In this document: positions 40,467 through 51,592 of the stretch, in pieces
Position numbering within the stretch: position 1 is the first letter of the stretch
Layout: each line of letters opens with the position of its first letter
Assembly (NCBI GenBank): GCA_021324415.1
Contig: JAJPJF010000153.1
Location: 1-64,000 of the forward strand
From: Nostocales cyanobacterium Centralia_MAG_434
Lineage (GTDB): Bacteria > Cyanobacteriota > Cyanobacteriia > Cyanobacteriales > Nostocaceae
Direction of reading: 5' to 3'
DNA length: 64,000 bases
Translations under genes and position numbers: made by a program
The notes under the pieces: generated by a model
Seen by the model: the letters and a program-made list of their open reading frames with translations, nothing else
Told to the model about the DNA's origin: nothing
Database searches by the model: none

Positions 40467-41243
40467 TTACAACAAGAATTCCTTAATTTTGACTGGAGTT
40501 AATTCCTCTACATTGCTCAAAACTGTGAACGCTCCTGCTTTTCGTAGTGTCTCAATATAGGCATCACGACGTGCTGCTGTGTCTTGTACATGAGGTGGTA
40601 AAATTCCCACACCAATCCAATTCCAAGAAGGTTGGTGTGACCTAGCTTTTTCCACTGTGTACATATCAGCCACGGTATCCCCCACATATACGACTGACGT
40701 TAATTCGTCAAGTTCTTTTTCTAGTAGGTGAACTGTCGCCAATAGCCCTGTAGGATCTGGTTTACCTGGTGCATCCTCCATGGCAATCAGCACTGGTGAG
40801 TTTAAACCAAGGCGTTTTTCCAAGACATAGGTGGCAGAAGCACGAGTTGCACCACTGAAAAAGCCCCAAGAAATACCCGCTACAGTCAATTGCTCTAAAT
40901 AACTTGGCTGTAACAATAGCGGTTCATTGCATATATATCCTGTCCAATTATCAGGATCTGTCCCCCGATAACGTGCTTGAAAAAAGGCAACAATAGTGTT
41001 GTAGTCAAGTTGGAGTTCCTCACGAGATTTCCTCTGAGTTTCAAAGTGACGGTAAATGAGTTCTTGAGATGCTTCCCAATCGTTATTCCAAACACCTTCG
41101 GACTTCAGCTGATCAATGTCAATGGGTGTTGGGCGATACTCTCCCCCCGTAAAATGTTCCACAGTATCCGCGATCGCCCTCCGATAAGAACCCCCCACAT
41201 CCCGTACAACACCATCAATATCAAAAACAACAATTATTTTCAT
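40467..41243 (-). CDS. HAD-superfamily phosphatase (TIGR01548-like)
   Basis: 258 aa. HAD motif I FDIDGVVRDVG (nucleophile Asp8), motif II FFSGATR, motif III near GKPDPTGLL with Lys, and motif IV VYVGDTVADMYTV. The helical cap lies between motifs I and II. Similar proteins in cyanobacteria are annotated as TIGR01548 HAD hydrolases with unknown substrate. Single gene; no partner. Confidence 0.85.
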   Translation of the reverse strand: MKIIVVFDIDGVVRDVGGSYRRAIADTVEHFTGGEYRPTPIDIDQLKSEGVWNNDWEASQELIYRHFETQRKSREELQLDYNTIVAFFQARYRGTDPDNWTGYICNEPLLLQPSYLEQLTVAGISWGFFSGATRASATYVLEKRLGLNSPVLIAMEDAPGKPDPTGLLATVHLLEKELDELTSVVYVGDTVADMYTVEKARSHQPSWNWIGVGILPPHVQDTAARRDAYIETLRKAGAFTVLSNVEELTPVKIKEFLL

Positions 41244-41403
41244 AGTTTCTTAGTTGGTTATTATCTAGTTATTAATTATTCTCACTCTTCCACTCCCCAT
41301 TCCTAACTCCTAACTCTCCTATCCTTTAGCCAGATGGTAAAGTATTGCGTTAGAATAATCCATTGCAAAGATAGTGAAACCCGGAGATTCCCCGGAGGTG
41401 CGA

Positions 41404-41703
41404 TTGTCCAAGTTCATTCTGAAAATTTTGTGGCTAGATGAGAACGTCGCCTTGGCGGTAGATCAAGTAGTAGGTAAAGGCACAAGTCCTTTAACCAAGT
41501 ACTTTTTCTGGCCAAGGAATGACGCCTGGGAAGAGTTGAAAAAGGAGCTAGAGTCAAAACACTGGATCAACGAAGTAGATCGGGTGGAGTTACTTAATAA
41601 AGCTACAGAAGTTATTAACTACTGGCAAGAGGAAGGTAGAAACCGACCAATGGCTGAAGCTCAGTTAAAATTTCCTGAAGTTACCTTTACAGGTAGCGCT
41701 TAG
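41404..41703 (+). CDS. psrp3: 30S ribosomal protein PSRP-3 (Ycf65)
   Basis: 99 or so aa. The family begins [18 protein letters not shown]; the best start is the TTG at 41404, preceded by GGAGG at optimal distance. An upstream GTG at 41374 would add ten residues. The conserved [22 protein letters not shown] block is diagnostic. This protein is a cyanobacterial/plastid-specific component of the small ribosomal subunit (cS23). Convergent with atpE; a shared terminator follows. Confidence 0.92.
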   Translation: MSKFILKILWLDENVALAVDQVVGKGTSPLTKYFFWPRNDAWEELKKELESKHWINEVDRVELLNKATEVINYWQEEGRNRPMAEAQLKFPEVTFTGSA

Positions 41704-41802
41704 TACGAATGAATCACCTCCCAACTATTGCACATACAAGCTCTTAATGTGGGATTGTCTTAACCCTGCAGCAACTAGCAATTAGTAGCAATTGAAAACA
41801 CA

Positions 41803-41840
41803 AAAAACTCCTGCTGTGCATTTGCAACAGAGGAGTTTTT
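41803..41840. terminator. Bidirectional terminator between psrp3 and atpE
   Basis: AAAAACTCCT (from 41803) pairs with AGGAGTTTTT (to 41839) over an inner TGCA/TGCA stem. T-runs flank both arms, so it can end transcription from both converging genes. Confidence 0.9.
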
Positions 41841-41891
41841 ATATTGATGTCAAAACTGCCATACTTGTATAGCAATTGAGCAGCCAAATCT

Positions 41892-42305
41892 TTAAATCAT
41901 GCCACCAGCAGCTTGAAAACGAGCACGGGCGCGCTTAAAAGCTTGGGTCGCCTGAATTTGCGCTTGTCTATCACCTGCAGGAACTTGATTCAAACGGGTT
42001 TGTGCTTCGTTAAATGCATTACGAGCCTCCTCTAGGTTAATAGTGTCTCCACGTTCTGCACTGTTAACCAAGATTGTGACTTCATTTTGCTCAACTTCGG
42101 CAAAGCCACCCAATAAGGCGATCGCTACCCAACTTTGATTTTTGCTGGGACGCACCCGCATCACACCTATATCCAAGGCGCTTAAGAGCGGTGCGTGTCC
42201 ACTCAGGATACCTAGCTGACCAGTAGTGCTGGGCAAAATGACTTCTTCTGCAGCTGCATCCCACACTGTTTTATCTGGAGAAATAACACGAACGGTTAAT
42301 GTCAT
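41892..42305 (-). CDS. atpE: ATP synthase epsilon subunit
   Basis: 137 aa. N-terminal beta-barrel [20 protein letters not shown] and inhibitory helical C-terminus ([14 protein letters not shown]). The subunit couples the F1 rotor to the c-ring and restrains ATP hydrolysis. Follows atpB by 102 bp on the same strand; the two form the usual separate cyanobacterial atpBE operon. (The gene is called atpC in E. coli nomenclature.). Confidence 0.97.
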   Translation of the reverse strand: MTLTVRVISPDKTVWDAAAEEVILPSTTGQLGILSGHAPLLSALDIGVMRVRPSKNQSWVAIALLGGFAEVEQNEVTILVNSAERGDTINLEEARNAFNEAQTRLNQVPAGDRQAQIQATQAFKRARARFQAAGGMI

Positions 42306-42407
42306 CTTTGCTAATTGCTTATTGGTAATTGTTCATGTTAGGGGAGTGGTGAGTGGTAGTAGGAATCTCAAATTCCCTACTTCCCACTCGCTATTCCCTA
42401 CTCCCCA

Positions 42408-44187
<1,780 letters not shown>

Positions 44188-44514
44188 GTGAATGAATTAG
44201 TGCAACGATTATCCCAAGGAAACCACCCAGTTGAAGCTAGCTTACGACCTGAAAAAACTGTAGCTGCTTTGAAAGAGAGTATTGATCGAGACTATGTTCA
44301 TATTAAATTCACAAATACAAAGGGCGGTACTGATTTAGGCGTTCGACTTGATCGGGAAGCGTCTCAGTTCAATGAAGCTGACTTTGAGCAACAAAAGGGG
44401 AAAGTCCATTTAGTTGGAAACTTAACACTCAATTACGTAAAAGTTAGATGCATTGCGGATATTGATCTAGAAACACTGACAGGGATAGGACATCTCGAAC
44501 CGATAGAGGCGTGA
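44188..44514 (+). CDS. Conserved hypothetical protein upstream of MbtH-like gene
   Basis: 108 aa if started at the GTG 44188, which follows AAGGAG by 11 bp; a longer form could begin at 44089. The N-terminal half is helical (MNELVQRLSQGNHPVEASLR), the rest forms strands (YVHIKFTNTKGGTDLGVRLD ... VHLVGNLTLNYVKVRCIAD). I do not recognise the family. It lies 31 bp upstream of the MbtH-like gene and is probably co-transcribed with it. Confidence 0.7.
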   Translation: MNELVQRLSQGNHPVEASLRPEKTVAALKESIDRDYVHIKFTNTKGGTDLGVRLDREASQFNEADFEQQKGKVHLVGNLTLNYVKVRCIADIDLETLTGIGHLEPIEA

Positions 44515-44545
44515 AATATTCTTGACAATTTGCTAGGAGTAAAGT

Positions 44546-44776
44546 ATGGGCACAGAAGACTTGGAAGACAAAACAATTTATAAAGTGGTTGTCAATCACG
44601 AAGAACAATATTCTATTTGGCCTGTTGACCGGGAGAATGCTCTTGGTTGGAAGGATGCAGGCAAAAGTGGTTCCAAAACGGAATGCCTTGAATACATCAA
44701 GGAAGTGTGGACTGATATGAGACCACTCAGTCTACGCAAAAAAATGGAAGAAGCTGCTCAAGACACAACAACGTAA
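44546..44776 (+). CDS. MbtH-like protein
   Basis: 76 aa. Strong MbtH-family signature: [21 protein letters not shown], then [19 protein letters not shown]. MbtH-like proteins bind and activate or stabilise adenylation domains of nonribosomal peptide synthetases. No NRPS lies in this window, so it acts in trans on a distant system or has another role. Preceded by GGAG Shine-Dalgarno (CTAGGAGTAAAG). Followed by a hairpin of a dispersed repeat family at 44857-44883. Confidence 0.95.
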   Translation: MGTEDLEDKTIYKVVVNHEEQYSIWPVDRENALGWKDAGKSGSKTECLEYIKEVWTDMRPLSLRKKMEEAAQDTTT

Positions 44777-45272
44777 TCAAATTTTTGATTGCTGATTTAG
44801 CTCATACGCAGCATATATATTAATTCTATTTGATTCACAAATTTGTTCGTGTCAGGCACCCGATTTCTCCAAGAAATCGGGTGTCTCTTATTCACAAATC
44901 ATTTAGGATTGCAATATCGGTATTGTCGTAATCTCTATGCAAATGCGTTGAATCGAATAGAGTCAGTATCTTGTCTCTACCTTTGGTAATATCTTTCAAT
45001 TGGGATTTGTTGAGAAATATTGCATTTCAACTTTCCAGGTAAAGTTTGTTTTCTTTTGTTTCAAATCAGCGTTATTCCTTGCTAGTCTCTTAATTAGTAA
45101 AAGTATGAGTCAGTTGTTTTAAAAGTCGATAGAGTTTTGTAAGAAAAGCTTAATCATTGTTAAATTGTTTTGATTTCCTATAAATGACTAAGTTTTTGAA
45201 AAATCATCAAGCTCTCTAGATTTTATTTATCAAGACTTTTTAGATATACGAACCTGCATGAATAGCTTCTGT
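44777..45272 (+). other. Intergenic region after the MbtH-like gene
   Basis: 496 bp of mostly AT-rich DNA. Contains the repeat hairpin at 44857-44883 and nothing else that I can identify. Confidence 0.4.
44857..44883. repeat. Inverted repeat CACCCGATTTCT, composite family copy 2
   Basis: Perfect 12-bp arms with a 3-base loop, followed by CTCTTATTCACAAATCATTTAG. Structure and downstream sequence match the element at 30970-31002. Probably functions as a terminator for the MbtH-like gene. Confidence 0.8.
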
Positions 45273-45593
45273 ATGAAACATTACCGTGATGAATGGATTG
45301 AAGAATGGTGTCGTGAAAATGGTTGGACTGACTTATTTGTAGAGCGACATGACAATTATTGGGCTTTTCCGCCTGGGGGTGTGATGCCTGAGCCAATTCC
45401 AACTCAAGTTCTCAAAGTGATCAAAGCCAAAAAAGGATTCACTTATGAAGAAAGGTTGTGGTCGGCTTTAGCAGTTATTGGTACACTTGTAGCCGTTGTT
45501 TCGACTTACTTATTCAAGTGTCCAATGCCACTCGTTTTTGCTTTTGCTCTTGATGCAGTAACAGCAGCGCAACTGGAGGTTGAAGACGCATAG
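45273..45593 (+). CDS. Conserved hypothetical protein with one membrane helix
   Basis: About 106 aa from the ATG at 45273 (an ATG at 45258 adds five residues). The N-terminal motif KHYRDEWIEEWCRENGWTDLFVERHDNYWAFPPGGVMPEPIP is compact and aromatic-rich, as in a conserved cyanobacterial family; a membrane span lies near residues 65-90. Function unknown. Followed by a good intrinsic terminator. Confidence 0.7.
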   Translation: MKHYRDEWIEEWCRENGWTDLFVERHDNYWAFPPGGVMPEPIPTQVLKVIKAKKGFTYEERLWSALAVIGTLVAVVSTYLFKCPMPLVFAFALDAVTAAQLEVEDA

Positions 45594-45634
45594 AATGTTG
45601 GTTGACCATCAGCAGAATATTTTCAAATGGACTG

Positions 45635-45660
45635 AGCCTGCAAAAAGCAGGCTTTGTTTT
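45635..45660 (+). terminator. Rho-independent terminator
   Basis: Perfect 7-bp stem AGCCTGC / GCAGGCT, loop AAAAA, then TTGTTTT. It lies 42 bp after the preceding small membrane protein gene. Confidence 0.85.
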
Positions 45661-45687
45661 GTTGGGAGTATCCCCTAAATGGAATGA

Positions 45688-45738
45688 GTAGTGCGAGCGA
45701 GACGTGAGTGCAAAGCACACGCTTCGCGAACGCACTAC
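45688..45738. repeat. Inverted-repeat element GTAGTGCG
   Basis: Outer 8-bp arms GTAGTGCG/CGCACTAC around a 35-base interior containing smaller self-complementary pieces (GTGC-AAA-GCAC and GCTTCGCGAA). A typical intergenic cyanobacterial palindromic element. Confidence 0.65.
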
Positions 45739-45861
45739 AAAATAAATCTGCCAAATCAGGATGCACCCGTTTTATTTCTATAACCAGTAAATGAATTGAC
45801 AAGCACTTGTCTTGTTATTGTTAAGGTAGAGTTACACAGTTGCTTCTAAATCACAAACCTT

Positions 45862-47046
45862 ATGCTTGACTTTACCAAACTTACAAGACAAATACAGGGT
45901 CTAAGTCAACATCTGACATCAGAAGCTACTGCTAGTCGCCAGCGTTTAGAATTAGCTCAAAAACATCTTCAAGGTGCTCTAGAGCGTCAACAAGAGTTAG
46001 TCCAACAACAACAGAAGTGGCGCGATCGCATTCTTTTTATAAATGCGACACCCCTAGAACCGCTCAATACCTGCATTACTATTCCTGTTCCTCCCAAAGT
46101 TCACACAGTTATTGCAACTGATGGTTCTCAAATTTCTCCTAGCCACCACGAAATTGCCTACTGTTATCTTCTCAATATTGGGAGAGTTGTTTTACACTAT
46201 GGGCAAAATCGCCACCCATTGATGGATAGTTTGCCGGAGATCTTTTATCGTGCAGAAGATTTATATGCTTCTCGTCAGTGGGGTATCCGCACTGAAGAAT
46301 GGATGAGTTATTGTCGCACAGTCAGTGAAGCAACAGTATTAGGAGAACTAGCTTGCAGCGTCCAAGCAGAGATTGCACCAGTACCTACCTTAGCTATGGT
46401 AGATGGTTCGCTAATTTACTGGTTTTTAGAGCAACTACCCATAGACGCACGTAATCGGATTTTACCGCCGATCATAGAAGCTTGGCAAAGGTTACGTGAA
46501 GCACAAATTCCTCTCATGGGATATGTGAGTGCTTCACGCAATATTGAAGGAATTAACTTTTTGCGTCTTTTCTCTTGTCCTCACGCAGTCCCAGATTGTG
46601 CAAGTTATTGCCCTAATCAACAAGAAAAACTTACTTGCAAAATATTAGAGCCATTACGAGATACTGCCCTTTGGTCAACTCAACTCAAACCAGGACAAAG
46701 AAGCTTGCTATGGCGTAGCAACGCTCGCATTCTTGACTTGTATCAAGACCAGCCGATTTACTTTTGTTACGTCCATGTTGGTAGCGAAATTGCTCGGATA
46801 GAAATGCCTGCATGGGTAGCTGAAAATACAGCTATGTTTGACCAAGCACTAGGACTCATGTTGGCACAAGTCCAGAAAGGACAAGGGTATCCAGTAGCGA
46901 TCGCAGAGGCGCATAATCAAGCAGTGGTTCGCGGCGGGGATAAGGCAAGTTTTTTTGCTCTTCTTGAACGACAAATGATTAAAGCAGGTTTGAAAAATGT
47001 AGGAACCTCTTACAAAGAAGCCAGAAAGCGGGGAAGTATTGCCTAA
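45862..47046 (+). CDS. NurA-domain DNA repair nuclease
   Basis: 394 aa. NurA-type RNase H-like nuclease: N-terminal coiled coil (about 1-55), then the metal-site strand TVIATDGSQISPSHHEIAYCY, TLAMVDGSLIYWFLEQLP, and a C-terminal segment with YPVAIAEAHNQAVVRG. In archaea NurA works with the HerA translocase to resect DNA ends. Cyanobacteria encode homologues whose exact role is unclear. No herA is adjacent. Downstream is the 3' end of the converging kinase gene. Confidence 0.85.
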   Translation: MLDFTKLTRQIQGLSQHLTSEATASRQRLELAQKHLQGALERQQELVQQQQKWRDRILFINATPLEPLNTCITIPVPPKVHTVIATDGSQISPSHHEIAYCYLLNIGRVVLHYGQNRHPLMDSLPEIFYRAEDLYASRQWGIRTEEWMSYCRTVSEATVLGELACSVQAEIAPVPTLAMVDGSLIYWFLEQLPIDARNRILPPIIEAWQRLREAQIPLMGYVSASRNIEGINFLRLFSCPHAVPDCASYCPNQQEKLTCKILEPLRDTALWSTQLKPGQRSLLWRSNARILDLYQDQPIYFCYVHVGSEIARIEMPAWVAENTAMFDQALGLMLAQVQKGQGYPVAIAEAHNQAVVRGGDKASFFALLERQMIKAGLKNVGTSYKEARKRGSIA

Positions 47047-47070
47047 ACTCAGATTGATAGTAAAATGTTA

Positions 47071-49737
47071 TTAGCCTTCAAGTAAACTATGTAATGCTTG
47101 TAATAGTTGCTTAATTGTGTACGGCTTTGGCAAAAATGTTGTGATTCCACTCTCTTGAGAGAGTTGCTTACTTTCTACAAGTCCACTGGAAGCAATCACC
47201 TTAACTGCCGGATTCATTTTTTGCAAAGTGCGAATGGTGGTTAAACCATCCATCTCTGGCATCATCATATCTACTAACACAATGCTAATCTCATTTTGAT
47301 GTTGAGCATACATTGCGATCGCTTCAATTCCGTCATGAGCTGTTATGACTCTATAATTGTATTTTTCAAGTGTCGTTTTATTAATTTCAAGAATTTTAGC
47401 TTCGTCATCTACGACTAAAACCAATTCTCCATGTCCCCTAGGCAAGTCCAAACTTTCTATTGACTGTGTTTCATGTTGCGGTTTTGCCTTTAAAAATATC
47501 TGAAATTGTGTTCCCTGGTTCGGTATACTTGAAACCTTGATAAAACCAGTGTGGCTTTTAACAATACCAAGAACATTTGAAAGACCCAGTCCTGTCCCTT
47601 GACCAACTTCTTTAGTTGTGAAAAAAGGCTCGAAAATTCTATCTACGATTTCAGGGGACATCCCTATTCCAGTATCTTCCACAGTAATCACAACGTAGGG
47701 ACCAATAGTTGCCTCAAGATTCATCCTGGCATAGGTTTTGTCAACGAAAAAATTGTGAGCGTAAAGACTCAAAACACCACCATGAGGCATGGCATCACGA
47801 GCATTAATGACTAAGTTCATTAGTACCTGATGCAGTTGGGTAGCATCTCCAAAAATCGGAGCAAGATCTAGGGCTATATCCGTAGAAAATTCGATAGATT
47901 TAGGAAATGTTTGGTTTGCAAACTGCTGAATTTCTATTATCAGGTGTCTAATTTGCAAGATTGAACGTTTACCTTCAACACCGCGTGCAAACGATAGAAC
48001 TTGCTTAACCAAAGCAGCACCACGTTGAGCATTTGTTTCCAATGTTTGAAGTAGCATATCCTTACGCTCATCAGAGATCTTCATCTGCAAAAGTTGCGTA
48101 GACATTAACATTGGGGTCAGTATATTGTTTAAGTCATGGGCAATGCCACTGGCAAGTGTACCAAGGCTTTCTAGTCGTTGCGCTCTTAGCAACTGGGCTT
48201 CAAGTTGTTTCTTTTGTGTAATGTTAGTGTTAACAGTAAGAATTGATTTTGGGTTTCCCTGGGCATCGCGTACTAGTGCCCAGCGCGCTTCAACGATGAT
48301 TTCCTTACCATCTTTTTGTACCTGATTCAATTCACCATACCATTCACCTGCAATATTAACTTGATGTAGAGCCTCCTCAAGTTTGGGTGAATTCTCATAT
48401 AATAGTTCGTTGGCATTCTTGCCCAAAGCTTCTTTTGCTGTCCAACCGTAGAGACACTCAGCACTTTTGTTCCAGAACACAATTTTGTTTTTCAGATCTT
48501 GAACCAGAATTGCATCTGTAGCAACATCCAGTAGGGCTGCTTGTTCCAAGATTTTTTGTTCTGCTTGCTTTCGCTCACTGAGTTCGATTTGTGCTTGCTG
48601 GAAAAGTGTAGACTGTTGAATTGCGATCGCCAGCTGAGCAGCAACGGTACGAGTTAATTCGACTTCCTCAGGATGCCAAGACAACGGTTGTTTGTTTCTA
48701 ATTAAGCTTAAACTACCCCAAACGAAACCACCAAAGTGCAATGGCACGTGTAACCATGCTCCTGGATAAATTTTCGCGAAGGCAAGGTTAATTTCGTCTG
48801 TACAGGTGCTAGCATCATCAATTTTGACAATTTCTAAACGTTTGAGTCGAGTAGCAATCTCATTGCCAATATCTGGAAATTCCAGTCCTAAAGCATCTGG
48901 TAAGTCTGGGTTTTGGCGATAATCTGTGACATTTAGCCACACCTGCTTTTGAGGTAGATATTGCACAATGTCAACTCGGTCTGCTTGCAGAAGTTGCGCA
49001 ATCTCATAAGTTGCCGTAGAAAAAATAGTCTTTAAGTCTAGAGAATTTCGGATGCTTTGAATCACTCGATTCAGCGCTTGCTCTCTTTTAACCTGATGTT
49101 GAGTTTGTTCATAGAGTTGGCTTTGTTGAAGTGCAATTGCTAGCTGTGTTGCTAATTGTTGCAGCAAGTTAATCTCTAACTGCTGCCACTGTCTTGGTCT
49201 CGAACACTGATTAGCAACCAGTAACCCCCATAAATTTTCTCCTTGGAGGATAGGTACGATTAAGCTAGCTCTAATCTGAAACTGAGCCAGTAGATCAACA
49301 TGACATGGGGATAGACCTGCTGTGTAAATGTCTGCTACTGCTTGAATGCGACCTTGTTGATAGAGTTCTCGTCTTGAAGGATCTAAGAAAAATGTGTCTG
49401 TAATTTTTCGTCCTAGAATAGAAGACCAACCAGAATCTACTGATTCTATGATTGTCACTCCACTCCAGTCTGGTTGGAATTGGTAAATAAAAACTCGCTC
49501 AGCTTGGAGAAATTGCTTAACTTCAGATACTGTCGTGCTGAGAACCTCTTCTAAGTTCAAACTTTGCCGAATACGCTGAGCAATCTCCGCCACCAATTGC
49601 TCTCGTGCTCTTTGCTGCTTCAGTTCTGCTTCTACTTGCTGCTGCTCTTGAAAGAATGTTTCTAATTGAGAAAGGCTGTGACGTAGCGTGCCTAGCTCTT
49701 GTATAAGCTGCTCTTTTGTCTTTTCCTCATCTTTCAT
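47071..49737 (-). CDS. Hybrid sensor histidine kinase (GAF-GAF-PAS-HisKA-HATPase-REC)
   Basis: 888 aa. Domain order: N-terminal coiled coil (to about 45); GAF1 (50-205); GAF2 (220-375); PAS (395-510); HisKA with phospho-accepting His533 in GIAHDLNNILTP; HATPase_c (about 635-750, NLVINARDAMP, VEDTGIGMS, GQGTGLGLSNV); and a receiver with Asp822 (LVDMMMPEMDG). GAF1 contains Cys145-His146 in AGLSPCHVDLL followed by LIVPILQGENLWGLLVANQ, the position of the bilin-binding Cys in cyanobacteriochromes, so the protein may be light sensing. No cognate response regulator lies adjacent; the REC may serve in a phosphorelay. Confidence 0.93.
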   Translation of the reverse strand: MKDEEKTKEQLIQELGTLRHSLSQLETFFQEQQQVEAELKQQRAREQLVAEIAQRIRQSLNLEEVLSTTVSEVKQFLQAERVFIYQFQPDWSGVTIIESVDSGWSSILGRKITDTFFLDPSRRELYQQGRIQAVADIYTAGLSPCHVDLLAQFQIRASLIVPILQGENLWGLLVANQCSRPRQWQQLEINLLQQLATQLAIALQQSQLYEQTQHQVKREQALNRVIQSIRNSLDLKTIFSTATYEIAQLLQADRVDIVQYLPQKQVWLNVTDYRQNPDLPDALGLEFPDIGNEIATRLKRLEIVKIDDASTCTDEINLAFAKIYPGAWLHVPLHFGGFVWGSLSLIRNKQPLSWHPEEVELTRTVAAQLAIAIQQSTLFQQAQIELSERKQAEQKILEQAALLDVATDAILVQDLKNKIVFWNKSAECLYGWTAKEALGKNANELLYENSPKLEEALHQVNIAGEWYGELNQVQKDGKEIIVEARWALVRDAQGNPKSILTVNTNITQKKQLEAQLLRAQRLESLGTLASGIAHDLNNILTPMLMSTQLLQMKISDERKDMLLQTLETNAQRGAALVKQVLSFARGVEGKRSILQIRHLIIEIQQFANQTFPKSIEFSTDIALDLAPIFGDATQLHQVLMNLVINARDAMPHGGVLSLYAHNFFVDKTYARMNLEATIGPYVVITVEDTGIGMSPEIVDRIFEPFFTTKEVGQGTGLGLSNVLGIVKSHTGFIKVSSIPNQGTQFQIFLKAKPQHETQSIESLDLPRGHGELVLVVDDEAKILEINKTTLEKYNYRVITAHDGIEAIAMYAQHQNEISIVLVDMMMPEMDGLTTIRTLQKMNPAVKVIASSGLVESKQLSQESGITTFLPKPYTIKQLLQALHSLLEG

Positions 49738-50057
49738 AAGAGACTCTGCAGAAATTTGGAAACCTGTCTTCTACAAATCTAAAACAAGCCCCGTCCATAG
49801 CAGCTAATTTAGAAAACTTACTTTTAGGATTTTCTCTGATCTAGTAAACATATTGTCAAGCTTTGTAGCAATCAGGGAAACTAATTTAACTTTTCTTTAC
49901 AAAAAATATAAATTAACTTAAATAGCTCGGTGAAAATAAACGATAATTCGTTAAGGTTGGGCATAGGAAGTTAGGAGTTATGAATGGGGAGTAGGGAGTG
50001 GGTAGAGAAATTGCCTCCTTGTCCCCCTTGTCCCCCTTCCCCTGTCCCCCCTGTCCC
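49738..50057. repeat. Intergenic region with GGGAGTR and CCTTGTCCC repeats
   Basis: 320 bp. The kinase promoter must lie at the left side. From about 49980 to 50056 there are GGGAGT-type and CCTTGTCCC tandem units (9-bp family, two clean units at 50017-50034) that run almost to the PBP4 stop codon. Confidence 0.65.
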
Positions 50058-51524
50058 TCAAGGACAGTTCTGTAACTTAGCCAGCGACACGACTATCTCA
50101 TCTACTGCTTGTCTAACAACTCGAACGGGTTGATCTATTTGATTCACAATAATACTAAAAACGAGTGGTTGATATTGGGGTGAATTGACATATCCAGCTA
50201 GGGAAACCACGCCATCCATCGTGCCCGTTTTTGCTGTGACAATACCCTCAGCAGGTGTGTTTAGAAAGCGGCTCTTTAACGTACCACTTCTGCCAGCAAC
50301 AGGTAAGGAAGCTTGATACACAAATGCTACTGGTGATTGTGCCATTCCTCGTAGAGTTTGCACAAAAGCTTCTGGACTCACTAAGTCCTTACGTGATAAT
50401 CCTGAAGCATCTACTAAAGAGTAACTTGTAGAATCAACTCCTAACTGGGTTAAGGTTGCTTTCATAACTTCTAACCCAGCATCAGCGCTCGTCTGGTTTT
50501 TATCTGTTATTTTTTTGATAGCAAGGGCTCTCAGTAATGCTTCAGCGAACAGATTGTAACTATTGAGATTCATCTGTGCCACTAATTCCGATAGTGGAGA
50601 AGATTGCACAGCAGCTAGTTCCTGTTCTGGTTGACTCCTATCAGTTGATACGTGTGCTTGGGTCACTATAATTCTTTCTGCTGCCAAAGCATCGCGAAAG
50701 TGCTGCAAGAAGTATTCACTAGGAGCAACCACTGGTAAATTGATGATCTCAGGATCAGAATTTGCTGCCAACTGTCCTTGAATGTGCAAAATTGATCCTT
50801 GCAAATCGCGGGTAATGTTAATGTTCTGTGGCTGATTTTCCTCAACTGTGACGGACTGATTAATAACTTGCCAGTGTTTAGCTTCTTTGCTGTCGTTCCA
50901 AATAACTTGCAGAGGCTTACCCACAGTTCGCGGTAGCAGCTTTAAGCTAAAAACGTTCTGATTAAGAATGAGGCTATTAACAGGCGCACCATAGTCTGAC
51001 TCGATATCTTCCCATTGCCAAGATGGAGGAACCACTTCTCCTCGAACATAACCATCATCAACAATCAATCGATTCACATGCTGAATACCCTTTTGTTTTA
51101 ACTGCTTTGCCAAAGCTATGAGTTGGACATCAGTTAGGGTGGGGTCTCCTCTACCAACAACATGTAAATCACCTTCTTTGCTGAGATATACAGAGGTGCG
51201 AAAGCGAAAATCTACACCAAGTTGCTGTAGTGCTGCAGCTGTTATTAGCAGTTTGTTAGTAGATGCTGGAATAAAGTATTTCTGCGCATCTTGACTGTAA
51301 AGAGTTTGGGCAGATGCGAGGTTTTGCACTAAAATTCCCCAACGCATACGCTTGAATTGGGGACGATTAATGACAGTATCGACGACTGCGCCAAGTTGAT
51401 TTGGACAAATTGATTTTGGAGTAGTTGCTGGAACTTGTGTTTGTGCTTGAACTGGTTTTAGCGTAATGCCTATCTGAGTTACGAAAAACAGCGCTAGAAA
51501 ACCAAGAGAAAATTTTTTCGACAT
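50058..51524 (-). CDS. dacB: D-alanyl-D-alanine carboxypeptidase/endopeptidase (PBP4, DacB)
   Basis: 488 aa. Signal peptide (residues 1-27), then the class C low-molecular-weight PBP fold. Catalytic motifs: SxxK as S88-T-N-K91 in FIPASTNKLL, SxN in NLNSYNLFAEALLRA, and KTG in VTAKTGTMDGV. Cleaves D-Ala-D-Ala and cross-links in peptidoglycan. The central 'domain II' insertion typical of PBP4 is present between about 110 and 290. Confidence 0.95.
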   Translation of the reverse strand: MSKKFSLGFLALFFVTQIGITLKPVQAQTQVPATTPKSICPNQLGAVVDTVINRPQFKRMRWGILVQNLASAQTLYSQDAQKYFIPASTNKLLITAAALQQLGVDFRFRTSVYLSKEGDLHVVGRGDPTLTDVQLIALAKQLKQKGIQHVNRLIVDDGYVRGEVVPPSWQWEDIESDYGAPVNSLILNQNVFSLKLLPRTVGKPLQVIWNDSKEAKHWQVINQSVTVEENQPQNINITRDLQGSILHIQGQLAANSDPEIINLPVVAPSEYFLQHFRDALAAERIIVTQAHVSTDRSQPEQELAAVQSSPLSELVAQMNLNSYNLFAEALLRALAIKKITDKNQTSADAGLEVMKATLTQLGVDSTSYSLVDASGLSRKDLVSPEAFVQTLRGMAQSPVAFVYQASLPVAGRSGTLKSRFLNTPAEGIVTAKTGTMDGVVSLAGYVNSPQYQPLVFSIIVNQIDQPVRVVRQAVDEIVVSLAKLQNCP

Positions 51525-51592
51525 TAACGCAACGAATCGGAATCTTCGTGCTACATGAGTGTTTTACTGCTTCAGTAGTTCCAAAAACTCAA

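Noticed and set aside
44546-44776. MbtH gene as sign of an NRPS cluster
   Set aside because: No NRPS, PKS or thioesterase gene found within 44 kb upstream or 19 kb downstream.
45862-47046. NurA as part of a HerA-NurA defence system
   Set aside because: No HerA or other defence gene is adjacent; neighbours are housekeeping genes.
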